DNA from: a virus
Direction: 5' to 3' (one strand)
IMG/VR virus record: IMGVR_UViG_3300017989_000035
Coordinates: 1 to 43,189 of that record
Length of the DNA: 43,189 nt
This document shows, piece after piece, positions 23,842 to 30,870 of this stretch. Under the pieces are notes generated by a model. The model had not been told where the DNA came from, did not search any database, and was given only the letters and a program-made list of their open reading frames with translations. Numbering within the stretch: position 1 is the first letter of the stretch; each line of letters begins with the position of its first letter. A program made the position numbers and the translations under genes.

Positions 23842-24531
23842 TTTTCGGTCACGACCGATGATGCCGAAGCAAGCGTGCTGGTGTGGGAAACGACACCAGG
23901 GAAGGCCAAGGCGTCCGCGCTTTGTTCTCTCTGGCTGGACGGATGCGAATGGAACGACCTGCGGTGCAAGCGGGAGCCTCGCGCCGATGGATACCGCACG
24001 ACGCCGGGGACGCTGGGCGACGATTGCACGCCGGATGATTGCCGCCTGATGCGGAATCTCGGTTGGTGCGAAATCGACGGGTCAGAAGAGCAGTGCAGCG
24101 AGTGTGGTAAGTACGAGTGGCGTATGGTGCCGGAAAGCCGCCTGCCGGAAGATGGCGACGTGTGCGCGGAGTGTCAGGCCAACGCAGGAGTGAGGCGATT
24201 CATGATTCCAGACACACCATTCTACGACATGCTTTCACGGATGCCCGTTCGCCAGACTCAGTACGTTGCGATGCCCAAAACGCGGAATCATGAATCGCCT
24301 CGACTCGATTGTTCTGCGCTCACGGTCAACACAACGTATGCGGTCAGGTTCGGGAAGCCGCGACTGAAGGTGCGACTGTGGTTCTGGTGGATGAAGCACG
24401 TCCGCCGCAAGAAGTGGCGTTCGCTGCATGAAGAAGCGGCGCGGCAGATGCGGCAGAGAATCGAAGAAGGCGTCATGCGATGCTTGGCGCAGAACGTGAG
24501 CGTGAGCATTTCCGGGAAGGGGGCACGATGA
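23791..24531 (+). CDS. Cassette ORF(s), in-frame fusion across attC-like sites
   Basis: A 246-residue ORF from the ATG that overlaps the previous stop. The first two-thirds have many Cys (CSLWLDGCEWNDLRC, CSECGKYEW, CAECQANAG), a zinc-ribbon-like pattern; the rest (after about residue 175) is basic and helical (LRLKVRLWFWWMKHVRRKKW). An attC-like site at 24177-24317 lies inside the frame, so this is probably two cassettes fused by an open frame. A weaker site near 23862-23930 may mark another joint. No family recognised. Confidence 0.45.
   Translation: MKRATSEMEIPSGALLAFSVTTDDAEASVLVWETTPGKAKASALCSLWLDGCEWNDLRCKREPRADGYRTTPGTLGDDCTPDDCRLMRNLGWCEIDGSEEQCSECGKYEWRMVPESRLPEDGDVCAECQANAGVRRFMIPDTPFYDMLSRMPVRQTQYVAMPKTRNHESPRLDCSALTVNTTYAVRFGKPRLKVRLWFWWMKHVRRKKWRSLHEEAARQMRQRIEEGVMRCLAQNVSVSISGKGAR
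24177..24317 (+). other. attC-like site, 141 bases
   Basis: Left core GGCCAAC; the right core is GTTCTGC, a weaker match. An 18-bp perfect stem (GAGGCGATTCATGATTCC with its complement) extends as GAGT/ACTC after an extra G. The end CCTCGACTCGATTGTT matches the 24779 site's CCTCGACGTGATTGTT. Confidence 0.55.
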
Positions 24532-24636
24532 ACCGAACGCGAGGAAACATTGGCGACACCTCAAAATCAGCCGTAGGGCGTGAGCGAGCGGAGAAGCCGC
24601 CCCCTTCTCGAAATATGCTCCACGATTTTGTTGGGC
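24489..24636 (+). other. attC-like site, 148 bases
   Basis: Right core GTTGGGC (24630-24636) fits the consensus exactly; the left core GCAGAAC (24489-24495) is weaker. The arms GAGCATTTCCGGGAAGGGGG and CCCCCTTCTCGAAATATGCTC pair with small bulges. The start codon of the next ORF lies inside it. Confidence 0.5.
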
Positions 24637-24803
24637 GGGTCCTATGTCGCGTCCACTTGCACAAATGGCGCGAGACGGCCCGGACCGGTCTCGGGTTGCT
24701 CACGTACTACCGCTGCACCCGCTGCGGCGTTACCGGAGAAAGTCACGTCATGGACGAGGGCGACATCTACGAACATGCGCCCAACGCCTCACGTGAGGCT
24801 TGA
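24528..24803 (+). CDS. Cassette ORF, small zinc-ribbon-like protein (DUF1660-like)
   Basis: A 91-residue protein whose ATG overlaps the previous stop (ATGA) with GGGAAGGGGG upstream. The middle, VGRVLCRVHLHKWRETARTGLGLLTYYRCTRCG, looks like a short phage zinc-ribbon protein (DUF1660-type). The stop lies in the attC-like site at 24779. Confidence 0.5.
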   Translation: MNRTRGNIGDTSKSAVGRERAEKPPPSRNMLHDFVGRVLCRVHLHKWRETARTGLGLLTYYRCTRCGVTGESHVMDEGDIYEHAPNASREA

Positions 24804-24837
24804 GCGATAGCGAATAGCCTCGACGTGATTGTTGTGC
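24779..24837 (+). other. attC-like site, 59 bases
   Basis: GCCCAAC (24779-24785) fits RYYYAAC; GTTGTGC (24831-24837) differs from GTTRRRY at one base. Arms TCACGTGAGG and CCTCGACGTGA pair with one extra G. Length typical of attC. Confidence 0.75.
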
Positions 24838-24856
24838 GAGGCATGGAGGAAAGACG

Positions 24857-25051
24857 ATGGATCAATGCAAACATTGTACGGTGCGTGGCGACTACGACAA
24901 ATGCAGGCAGACACCTTGCAGCCTCCGCGAGAACTGGGGGTTCCGCGAGGCCGTGGAGCATGCACACATGGCCGGACAGATGGATGCCGGGTGCAAGCAT
25001 CCCGGCTACAGCAACGCGAGGGCGTATTTCGACAGTACGCACAACGATTAG
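24857..25051 (+). CDS. Cassette ORF, Cys-rich small protein
   Basis: A 64-residue protein with GGAGGAAAGACG before the ATG. Cys spacing (CKHC...CRQTPC...) could hold a metal. The stop TAG lies inside the next attC-like site (25039), the usual cassette layout. No family recognised. Confidence 0.5.
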   Translation: MDQCKHCTVRGDYDKCRQTPCSLRENWGFREAVEHAHMAGQMDAGCKHPGYSNARAYFDSTHND

Positions 25052-25098
25052 CGTCAGTGGCGCGGCTTGTCCGCGTACACTGCACGCTCTGGTTGGGG
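25039..25098 (+). other. attC-like site, 60 bases
   Basis: GCACAAC (25039-25045) and GTTGGGG (25092-25098) differ from the cores at one base each. Arms AGCGTCAGTG and CACTGCACGCT pair with one extra C. A stop codon of the previous ORF lies in the left spacer. Confidence 0.7.
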
Positions 25099-25150
25099 CT
25101 GCCCATCCCGACCGGAGCGACAACAAACACAGGGCAAGGAGGAGCAGATC

Positions 25151-25336
25151 ATGGAAGCGACAACACTGAAATACGAACTGAGCGGCGATGGGCTTGGACT
25201 GAAGAAGTGGTTTCGAGCAAAGGATAACAGCGAGAACTTCTTCCACGTCCACAGCGACGAAATGACCGAACTTGAACAGTGGATTCACGGTCTGCTTTCT
25301 TGCCCCAACAAGGCAATATCAAAACACGAGCACTAA
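25151..25336 (+). CDS. Last cassette ORF of array 1
   Basis: A 61-residue protein with AAGGAGGAGCAGATC before the ATG. It ends ISKHEH, and the last ORF of array 2 ends ISKHGH, because both terminate in the same shared sequence. Otherwise unrelated to it. Function unknown. Confidence 0.5.
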   Translation: MEATTLKYELSGDGLGLKKWFRAKDNSENFFHVHSDEMTELEQWIHGLLSCPNKAISKHEH

Positions 25337-25350
25337 CGGCTTATGCGGAA
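25312..25350 (+). repeat. 39-base shared array border, copy 1
   Basis: Differs from 29984-30022 at 4 of 39 positions. It contains the stop of the last cassette ORF, a CACTAACGG stretch resembling an attC left core, and the ATGCGGAA in which the next phage gene starts. Confidence 0.85.
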
Positions 25351-25627
25351 TTGGCGTAAATGGCGGGAGGGTAAGGAGCTGCGCAGCCGGCGGGCCAGCT
25401 ATGCGGCACAGTGCCGCTGGGCGCGGCATCACGCGGATGCGCCCAAAAGGGATACGCGTAAAATCGTGATTGAAATCCGCGACACCCACCGGCCAACACA
25501 GTTGATTCGCGCGGAGCAGTGCGAAACCACCGACGGCCGCTGGAGCAGGTGGAAAATTGCGGGTTGCGGTTGCCGTCCGGTGGCGACCAGCGGCCTGGGA
25601 CGGCTGATTGCGGAGGCGCTGAGGTAA
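25343..25627 (+). CDS. Small basic protein upstream of terminase
   Basis: A 94-residue protein, very basic at the start (MRNWRKWREGKELRSRRASY), with a strand-like second half. Its ATG lies in the shared array border. No clear ribosome site, so it may be translated by coupling. The stop overlaps the terminase ATG by one base. Not recognised; a small terminase subunit would be expected nearby, but this has no visible HTH. Confidence 0.45.
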   Translation: MRNWRKWREGKELRSRRASYAAQCRWARHHADAPKRDTRKIVIEIRDTHRPTQLIRAEQCETTDGRWSRWKIAGCGCRPVATSGLGRLIAEALR

Positions 25628-27801
25628 TGGGCAGGACGGTGGAATTGCATCCTTTCTTGCCGGCGCCGGGCTGGGAGGCGGTGGCCGAGGAGGCCCGGCG
25701 GCGGGGTTGCAGCCAGGCGGCGGCGTTCCACGCGCTGCTGGAAAACCGCCGCCAGGTGATCGAGGCGGAGACGGCCGATCCGCTGCGCTGCGGGTACGAG
25801 CCGCCGATCTGGCATGTGTGCGATGCCCTGCTGGGCTTTGAGTTCTGCAACGAGGATTTTTCCAGGCATATCCGCGGGCGCTTCGATATGGGATGGGAGG
25901 AGTGGGCGGCGGCAATGCGCCGCCGGCTGGGTTTTGCCCACCCGGTCCAGCAGCTTTTGATCATGGGGTGCAACCGCAGCTCCAAGAGCGAGTATGCCGC
26001 CAAGCGCGGACAGCTGGTGCTGACGACCAAGGCGGGGGCGCGGGTGTATCCCTTCCACATGAGTAACCCGCGCAGCGTGCGCGAGCAGCAGCCGCTTTTC
26101 TGGAAGTATATGCCGCCGGAGTGGCGCGTGCAGACGGCCAGTACCGAGGAGTATATCAAGTATAAGAAGAAGACGGGCTTTTCTGAGAATAGCTTTATCA
26201 ATCCGATCGGCGGGGAGTGCATGTTCCTCAATTACATGCAGGACCGCGATACCGCCCTGGAAGGGCTGGAGGCCGACCTGATGCTGCCCGATGAACTCGT
26301 GCCGCCGGACTGGGTGGAGACGATGGCTTACCGCCTGGCTACGCGCCACGGGCGCATGGTGGTGACGTTTACACCGATTAACGGCTACACCCCCACGGTC
26401 AAAATCTTCCAGGACAGCGCCGAGGCGGTGCGGGAGAGCGTGGGCTTTATGCTGCCCAGGGACGGCGGCGATCCGCTGCCGCATTGCGCCCTGGGGCTGG
26501 ACGAGCGGGAGTATGCGGAGGTGCAGACCGCCGAGGAGGATAAGCGCGCCGCGCAGGCGCCGCATTCGCGGCCGGAGGATTGCAGCGCCTGGCTGGAGGA
26601 GGAGGACGATGGCGCCGGGGCGCGGCCCGCCCACCGGCCCTTCGGCTACGGCAACGCGCAGCCGCCGGCGCCTGAGGGCCGGCGCTTCGAGATGATGCCG
26701 CGCGTCTTGCGCTGCGTGGACCCGCGTAAGGCGGTGGTGTTCTTCCACGCCTGCGATAATCCCTACGGGAACACCAAGGAGGTTATCGCCGAGGCCTTGC
26801 AGAAGGGCCGCGAGGAAATCCGCGTGCGCGTCTACGGCAAGGCCGAGCGCACCACCAGTTGCCGGTTTCCCAAGTTCAGCGTGCGGGTGCACCGCCTGAG
26901 CGCGGCGGCCGTTCCCGAGGAGGGTACAAACTGGATGCTGCTGGACCCGGCCAGCGACCGCAACTTCTTCCTGACGTGGATCCGCGGGACGCCGGAGGGC
27001 AGCTATGTGTACCGCGAGTGGCCCGGCACCGACGAAATCCCCGGCGTGGGGATCCCCGACCCCTGGGCGGTGCCCAGCGGCAAGAAGGAGGGGCGCAACG
27101 ACGGCGAGCGGGGCCGCGGGCAGGACAGCCTGGGCTGGGGACTGCTGCGCTACAAGTTCGAGATCGCCCGCCTGGAACGCTGGGAGGACTACAAGCAATG
27201 GCTGCTGAGGCAGCCCGGCGACGAGGAGGCCAAGTTGCGCGCCATCCTGGACCAGGCGCTTTATCCCAGCGACGAGGAACTGGCGGCCTGGGATGAGTTT
27301 CACGGCGCCGAGGAGGTGATGGAGGGGCGCGTGGTGGACTCGCGGGCGGCCAGCACCCCGCGCGTGGAGCACGACCGCCCCGTGACGCTTTTTGAGGATC
27401 TGCTGGATTTGGGTATGGATTTTGACCTTTCCCCCGGCATATCGGTGGACGACGGGGTGGCCAAGGTGAATACGGCGCTTGATTATGCGCAGGACGAGCA
27501 CCTGAGCTTTAGCAACCGCCCGCACCTGTATGTGAGCGAGCGCTGCCCCAACACCACCTATGCGCTGGAGAACTGGCTGGGGGTGGACGGGCAAAGCGGC
27601 GCATCCAAGGACCCCATCGATAACCTGCGCTATTACTACGGCAAGGAGTGCGGTTTTGTGGAGCCGGGCAGCTACGGGCCGCGCGGAGGGTTTTATTACG
27701 GGAGAGGATCGCAGCGCGCGCGGCGCACGCCGGGCTATGGCCGGCCCGCTCCGGCGCGGCGCAGCCGCATGAAACGCGCCAGGCTGAACCTGGGCAGATA
27801 G
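25627..27801 (+). CDS. terL: Terminase large subunit (T7-like)
   Basis: A 724-residue packaging ATPase/nuclease. Walker A lies at about 114-121 (GCNRSSKSE, with Ser for the usual Gly), and a strand ending VVTFTP (about 240) fits the coupling segment. The C-terminal part has a nuclease-like Asp in MLLDPASDRNFF (about 440). The overall spacing and length fit the podovirus-type terminases. The ATG overlaps the previous gene's stop. It cuts concatemers and drives DNA into the procapsid through the portal at 35672. The long acidic insert near 310-345 is lineage-specific. Confidence 0.8.
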   Translation: MGRTVELHPFLPAPGWEAVAEEARRRGCSQAAAFHALLENRRQVIEAETADPLRCGYEPPIWHVCDALLGFEFCNEDFSRHIRGRFDMGWEEWAAAMRRRLGFAHPVQQLLIMGCNRSSKSEYAAKRGQLVLTTKAGARVYPFHMSNPRSVREQQPLFWKYMPPEWRVQTASTEEYIKYKKKTGFSENSFINPIGGECMFLNYMQDRDTALEGLEADLMLPDELVPPDWVETMAYRLATRHGRMVVTFTPINGYTPTVKIFQDSAEAVRESVGFMLPRDGGDPLPHCALGLDEREYAEVQTAEEDKRAAQAPHSRPEDCSAWLEEEDDGAGARPAHRPFGYGNAQPPAPEGRRFEMMPRVLRCVDPRKAVVFFHACDNPYGNTKEVIAEALQKGREEIRVRVYGKAERTTSCRFPKFSVRVHRLSAAAVPEEGTNWMLLDPASDRNFFLTWIRGTPEGSYVYREWPGTDEIPGVGIPDPWAVPSGKKEGRNDGERGRGQDSLGWGLLRYKFEIARLERWEDYKQWLLRQPGDEEAKLRAILDQALYPSDEELAAWDEFHGAEEVMEGRVVDSRAASTPRVEHDRPVTLFEDLLDLGMDFDLSPGISVDDGVAKVNTALDYAQDEHLSFSNRPHLYVSERCPNTTYALENWLGVDGQSGASKDPIDNLRYYYGKECGFVEPGSYGPRGGFYYGRGSQRARRTPGYGRPAPARRSRMKRARLNLGR

Positions 27802-27809
27802 GAGGAGCG

Positions 27810-28058
27810 ATGAAGGAGAGGGTTGCCGAGCGGAGGGCACGGAAGATTATCGGCAAATTGCGGGAGCTGGGCTTGCACCCGACGCGCCTGGAGGACTCCC
27901 GGCTGCTTCTGATTGATAAGTGCGGGGCCGAGACCCTGCGCGAAATTCGCCGACTGAGCGGGCCAGCCCCGTACCCTGCGCATTGCCCGGAGTGCGGCCA
28001 GCTTTTGCCCCGCCGCCAGGGTAAGGGATGGCCGGCGCCGGGAAGGAGGCCTTTTTGA
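27810..28058 (+). CDS. Small phage protein with half zinc ribbon
   Basis: An 82-residue protein with GGAGGAGCG before the ATG. A helical basic N-terminus leads to a single CPECG knuckle near the end (HCPECGQLLPRRQG). It overlaps the next ATG by one base. No family recognised. Confidence 0.5.
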   Translation: MKERVAERRARKIIGKLRELGLHPTRLEDSRLLLIDKCGAETLREIRRLSGPAPYPAHCPECGQLLPRRQGKGWPAPGRRPF

Positions 28059-28261
28059 TGCAGTGCGACATCCCCGACCAGGTGTTTGTGAGCTGGGGAC
28101 AGATTGTGGATTCCAACGCCGGGATAAGCCGCTATGACCTGGCCAAGGCCGTGCGGGCCGGCGCGGTGACCCGCCACCGGTTTCCCGGCTGCCGGCGGGC
28201 GAAGTACCGGCGGGAGGAGATCGTGCGGGTGTTCGGGTTGGAGGGGAGAGAGGCAGATTGA
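28058..28261 (+). CDS. Small HTH protein, excisionase-like
   Basis: A 67-residue protein whose ATG overlaps the previous stop, with GGAAGGAGGCC upstream. It has an HTH-like block (SRYDLAKAVRAGAVTRHRFPGCRRAKYRREEIVRVFG) of the type that ends with a basic wing in excisionases. A role in phage excision or regulation is possible. Confidence 0.5.
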   Translation: MQCDIPDQVFVSWGQIVDSNAGISRYDLAKAVRAGAVTRHRFPGCRRAKYRREEIVRVFGLEGREAD

Positions 28262-28298
28262 TTGAACAGAAGGCAGCGAAGGGAGCAAAGGAGAAATA

Positions 28299-29474
28299 AT
28301 GCCGACGAAGATTGAATGGACACAGGAAACATGGAACCCCATCACGGGGTGCAGCCCCGTTTCTGAGGGGTGCCGCAACTGCTATGCGCGGCGCATGGCC
28401 ACGCGCCTGGCGGGACGCTGCGGTTACCCCCGGGATAATCCCTTTGCGGTGAACTGGCGCGGGGGCTGGCAGCCGCCGGGCCGCGACTGGCCGGTGATCG
28501 AGCAGCCCGCGCACTGGAAGAAGCCGCGCATGGTGTTTGTGGGTTCGATGGGAGACCTTTTCCATGAGGACGTGCCTGAGCACTGGATCGATCGAGTGTT
28601 TTGTATGATGACCAGTCCCCATTGCGGTGCTAACCACCACACCTACCTGCTTTTGACCAAGCGCCCACAGCGGATATATGCGGACGGGCAGGTGCAGCGC
28701 TTCCGGAAATGGCGCAATATCTGGCTGGGGGTGACCGCGGAGAACCACGTGGAGGCCTGCGAGCGTATACCCTGGCTTTTGCAGATCCCCGCGGCAGTGC
28801 GGTTTGTGAGCGTGGAGCCGATGCTGGGGCCGGTGAAGATGAGGCGCAGCGTGCTCACGTGCGGTGCGGGCGTGGGCAGTGTGCCAAGCGGCCCGCCCTA
28901 CTACCGCGACGAGAACTGGCTCACGGGCTATGTGGGTAATTCAGACCACAAGGGGAAAGGTGCGGGATTTTGTGATGGAGGGCGGCTTGACTGGGTGATT
29001 GCAGGTCCCGAGACCGGGCCCGGCGCCAGGCCGTGCGATCCGCGGTGGATCGAGGACCTGGCCCTGCAGTGCGACCAGGCCAAAGTGCCGTTCTTCGACA
29101 AGCGCAAATCCGGATGGATCAAGAGGCAGTGGCCGAAGGCGCATGAGCCGAACGCTGGCGGTGAGTTTCGGCGCGGTAGCGACGATATCGTCGATGTTCT
29201 GGTTGGGCTCGCCCCCTGCCAGAACGGAAAGGATAGCAAGATGGGAATGCGAGAACTCGAAGGCGCGATTGCAAACGAACTGCGCGAGATCGTCGGCAAG
29301 CGGTCGATCCGCGTGAAGGACATGATGGAGTGGAGCACGTCGGAGGACGTGGTCCGCAAGAACGCGACGGATGACGAGACCGTCATCCACTGCCCACGCA
29401 ACGGGGTATGGGTTGCCATCGCATCCTCCAAGGTGCCCAACGATCAAGCTGACGCTTCGGCGGAACGCCGATAG
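28299..29474 (+). CDS. Gp37/Gp68-family (DUF5131) protein, with a cassette ORF fused at its end
   Basis: A 391-residue frame with AAGGAGAAATA before the ATG. The first 280 or so residues match the phage Gp37/Gp68 family: WNPITGCSPVSEGCRNCYARRMATRL (three-Cys start), GSMGDLFHEDVP, LLTKRPQRI, CG.......GPETGPGARP and FDKRKSGW. Members are radical-SAM-like and of unclear function. The last 110 residues do not fit the family and include a second ribosome site and ATG at 29241, so a separate ORF has probably been joined in frame. Confidence 0.7.
   Translation: MPTKIEWTQETWNPITGCSPVSEGCRNCYARRMATRLAGRCGYPRDNPFAVNWRGGWQPPGRDWPVIEQPAHWKKPRMVFVGSMGDLFHEDVPEHWIDRVFCMMTSPHCGANHHTYLLLTKRPQRIYADGQVQRFRKWRNIWLGVTAENHVEACERIPWLLQIPAAVRFVSVEPMLGPVKMRRSVLTCGAGVGSVPSGPPYYRDENWLTGYVGNSDHKGKGAGFCDGGRLDWVIAGPETGPGARPCDPRWIEDLALQCDQAKVPFFDKRKSGWIKRQWPKAHEPNAGGEFRRGSDDIVDVLVGLAPCQNGKDSKMGMRELEGAIANELREIVGKRSIRVKDMMEWSTSEDVVRKNATDDETVIHCPRNGVWVAIASSKVPNDQADASAERR
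29241..29474 (+). CDS. Cassette ORF in frame with the Gp37/68 gene
   Basis: 77 residues from the internal ATG, which has GGAAAGGATAGCAAG upstream and begins 33 bases after the GTTGGGC core at 29202. It is helical then strand-rich (IANELREIVGKRSIRVKDMMEW). Its end is inside the attC-like site at 29435. It may be translated alone or as part of the longer frame. Confidence 0.4.
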   Translation: MGMRELEGAIANELREIVGKRSIRVKDMMEWSTSEDVVRKNATDDETVIHCPRNGVWVAIASSKVPNDQADASAERR

Positions 29475-29494
29475 CGTCCGGCGCTTGGTTGGGT
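29435..29494 (+). other. attC-like site, 60 bases
   Basis: GCCCAAC (29435-29441) and GTTGGGT (29488-29494) match RYYYAAC and GTTRRRY exactly. AAGCTGACGC pairs with GCGTCCGGCGCTT with extra bases, and CGGCG/CGCCG close the tip. By eye the best attC-like site in the window; similar in layout to the 60-base sites of mobile integrons. Confidence 0.85.
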
Positions 29495-29524
29495 GTTCCC
29501 CATCCAGCGCCAGAAGGGAGAGAC

Positions 29525-29767
29525 ATGGGATTGTGTGTTGACATTGATGAAACGCCGCACGGTATGTCGTTTGAGGTACGGCGCGAAAGCGTCATTTTCG
29601 ACTGCGTGGATGGGGGCGGGGCGACTGAACCCCTAGAGATTGGCAAGGCCGATCTGCTCAAGATCAAGGGATTGCTTTGTGATCCGGATTGGTCGCGTCG
29701 TCTTCTTCCACCCAACGACCGGGCTCACCGGACGGGAGCCCGCAACGATGGAGGTTCAAATGGGTGA
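29525..29767 (+). CDS. Cassette ORF, small protein
   Basis: An 80-residue protein with AAGGGAGAGAC before the ATG. The first 55 residues look like a strand-rich domain (GMSFEVRRESVIFDCVDGG), and the end is encoded by the next half site (ACCCAAC at 29710, hairpin GGGCTC/GAGCCC). Unrecognised. Confidence 0.45.
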   Translation: MGLCVDIDETPHGMSFEVRRESVIFDCVDGGGATEPLEIGKADLLKIKGLLCDPDWSRRLLPPNDRAHRTGARNDGGSNG

Positions 29768-30008
29768 TCAACTTTTGCGCGGGCTTCCGGTACGTGTGCA
29801 GCCCTTTGTTCGACTTGTGGCACGCCGCAACATCATCGGGCCGCAATGGGAGTTTCCAGTTGGGATGAAGCTGGAAGGCATGAAGTATCCTGACGGAACG
29901 TGGCGCGTATGGCCGCCCGAACAGGATCACGCATTCCTAGTTGGCGTCCCGCGCTGGTACGTGAAACGCGATAAGTCGAACACGGTAATATCAAAACACG
30001 GGCACTAA
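29760..30008 (+). CDS. Last cassette ORF of array 2
   Basis: An 82-residue protein with GGAGG five bases before the ATG. It has a strand-rich core (VRLVARRNIIGPQWEFPVGMKLEGM) and ends ISKHGH in the shared border. Unrecognised. Confidence 0.45.
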   Translation: MGDQLLRGLPVRVQPFVRLVARRNIIGPQWEFPVGMKLEGMKYPDGTWRVWPPEQDHAFLVGVPRWYVKRDKSNTVISKHGH

Positions 30009-30022
30009 CGGGCTATGCGGAA
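29984..30022 (+). repeat. 39-base shared array border, copy 2
   Basis: 35 of 39 bases match 25312-25350. Includes the stop of the last cassette ORF; the next phage gene has its own ribosome site 10 bases on. Confidence 0.85.
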
Positions 30023-30033
30023 AGGAGGGGCGG

Positions 30034-30354
30034 ATGAGGGCGATTGTTGAGTATTGCCGGTGGCGCCGCCGGCGCTCGGAGATTCTGAAGACTCTGCCGG
30101 CACTGACGAGAGACCGGCTACTGGAGAAACTGGCCGTGGAATATAGCAACCCGGTGCTGGAGGCGATCCTCACGGTGCTGCGCGGCCTGCAGGAGCTGGC
30201 CGCGGAGAATGCCGGTGTGGTCGACCAGCCCGATGCCCAGCTGCGCCACTACGCCGCGCAGATGGCCGCGCACGAGGAAGCACAGCAGCGTATCCTGGAC
30301 CTGGTGAAGCAGGCCCAGGAGGCCAGGGACCGGGCAGGGCGAGGGGGGAAGTAG
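30034..30354 (+). CDS. Small helical phage protein
   Basis: A 106-residue protein with GGAAAGGAGGGGCGG before the ATG. Nearly all helical: a basic N-terminus (YCRWRRRRSEILK), then long amphipathic stretches (LRGLQELAAENAG). It lies between array 2 and a dispersed ACAGGAT element, and may be a structural or assembly factor. Unrecognised. Confidence 0.45.
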   Translation: MRAIVEYCRWRRRRSEILKTLPALTRDRLLEKLAVEYSNPVLEAILTVLRGLQELAAENAGVVDQPDAQLRHYAAQMAAHEEAQQRILDLVKQAQEARDRAGRGGK

Positions 30355-30368
30355 GAGGGGAGTTTCTT

Positions 30369-30394
30369 GACAGGATTTACAGGATGGACAGGAT
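30369..30394 (+). repeat. Dispersed ACAGGAT-triplet element, copy 1
   Basis: Three ACAGGAT units spaced about 9 bases apart, 26 bases in all. The other copies are at 37907-37932 and 38279-38304; all sit shortly after a stop codon. Confidence 0.85.
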
Positions 30395-30419
30395 GGGGCG
30401 GAGGCGCGGGGTTGAGTGT

Positions 30420-30710
30420 TTAGAAGTGGTCCCGATCCCGTGTTATTATCTCCCTAAATAGGGCTACGACTTGCCTGACTGCCTGTTTCTTGTCGGCAGG
30501 AAGGGGCCGGACGGGGAGATCAACATGATTGATTTCGGCCAGTGCCTCAAGCAGAGCAAGGGCATTGAGATACTCATCATACTTACCAACACCCTGGTCT
30601 GCTAAGGCTTTATGCGGCACGCTGAATCGCTCGAAATCCGCGCAAAGCTTTTGCGCAGCCTCAAGCGGATCATCGGGGAGTTGTTCTGCTGTCTCTGGAT
30701 CGAATGGCAT
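30420..30710 (-). CDS. Small minus-strand protein
   Basis: A complement ORF of 96 residues with AGGAAGG before the ATG. It is acidic and helical (EAAQKLCADFERFSVPHKALADQGVGKYDEYLNALALLEALAEI), soluble and without membrane spans. One of only three genes opposite to the rest, just before the structural operon, so it may be a lysogenic or regulatory gene. Unrecognised. Confidence 0.5.
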   Translation of the reverse strand: MPFDPETAEQLPDDPLEAAQKLCADFERFSVPHKALADQGVGKYDEYLNALALLEALAEINHVDLPVRPLPADKKQAVRQVVALFREIITRDRDHF

Positions 30711-30796
30711 CTGTAGCCTTCCTGCTCAGTTTGGATGATATGACCTCTACCGCAAGACCCTAGCAGCCCGAAATATGCCCCGCAAGCGTTTAATGT

Positions 30797-30826
30797 AGGG
30801 TTATTAAGGGTTAATCAGGGTTACTT
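30797..30826 (+). promoter_or_regulatory. Three AGGGTTA repeats at exact 10-base spacing
   Basis: AGGGTTA occurs at 30797, 30807 and 30817, one helical turn apart, between the divergent minus-strand gene and the structural operon. A binding site for a regulator that oligomerises along one face is likely. Confidence 0.55.
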
Positions 30827-30870
30827 ACGAACCTAGCCGGTTGACGCACATAAGAATCCAGGTTTTGGAT

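Larger units (their letters stand above)
23486..25350 (+). mobile_element. Integron-like gene-cassette array 1
   Basis: Six attC-like sites (23486-23622, 23764-23841, 24177-24317, 24489-24636, 24779-24837, 25039-25098) separate short same-strand ORFs. The cassettes lack promoters and stops fall in or near the sites, as in integron cassettes. The right border is the 39-base sequence shared with array 2. No integron integrase or attI is visible. Confidence 0.65.
29147..30022 (+). mobile_element. Integron-like gene-cassette array 2
   Basis: Three short ORFs (29241, 29525, 29760) lie between a consensus right core GTTGGGC (29202-29208), a strong attC-like site (29435-29494), a half site (29710) and the 39-base shared border (29984-30022). 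They read in the same direction, with small or coupled gaps. Confidence 0.6.

Noticed and set aside
23862-23930. Additional attC site in the 23791 frame
   Set aside because: Some arm pairing (AAGC..GCG / CGC..GCTT), but the cores are poor; too weak to call.
29147-29208. Complete attC site before the 29241 ORF
   Set aside because: The right core GTTGGGC fits, but the inner arms do not pair convincingly and the left core GCCGAAC is one off; kept as a half site only.
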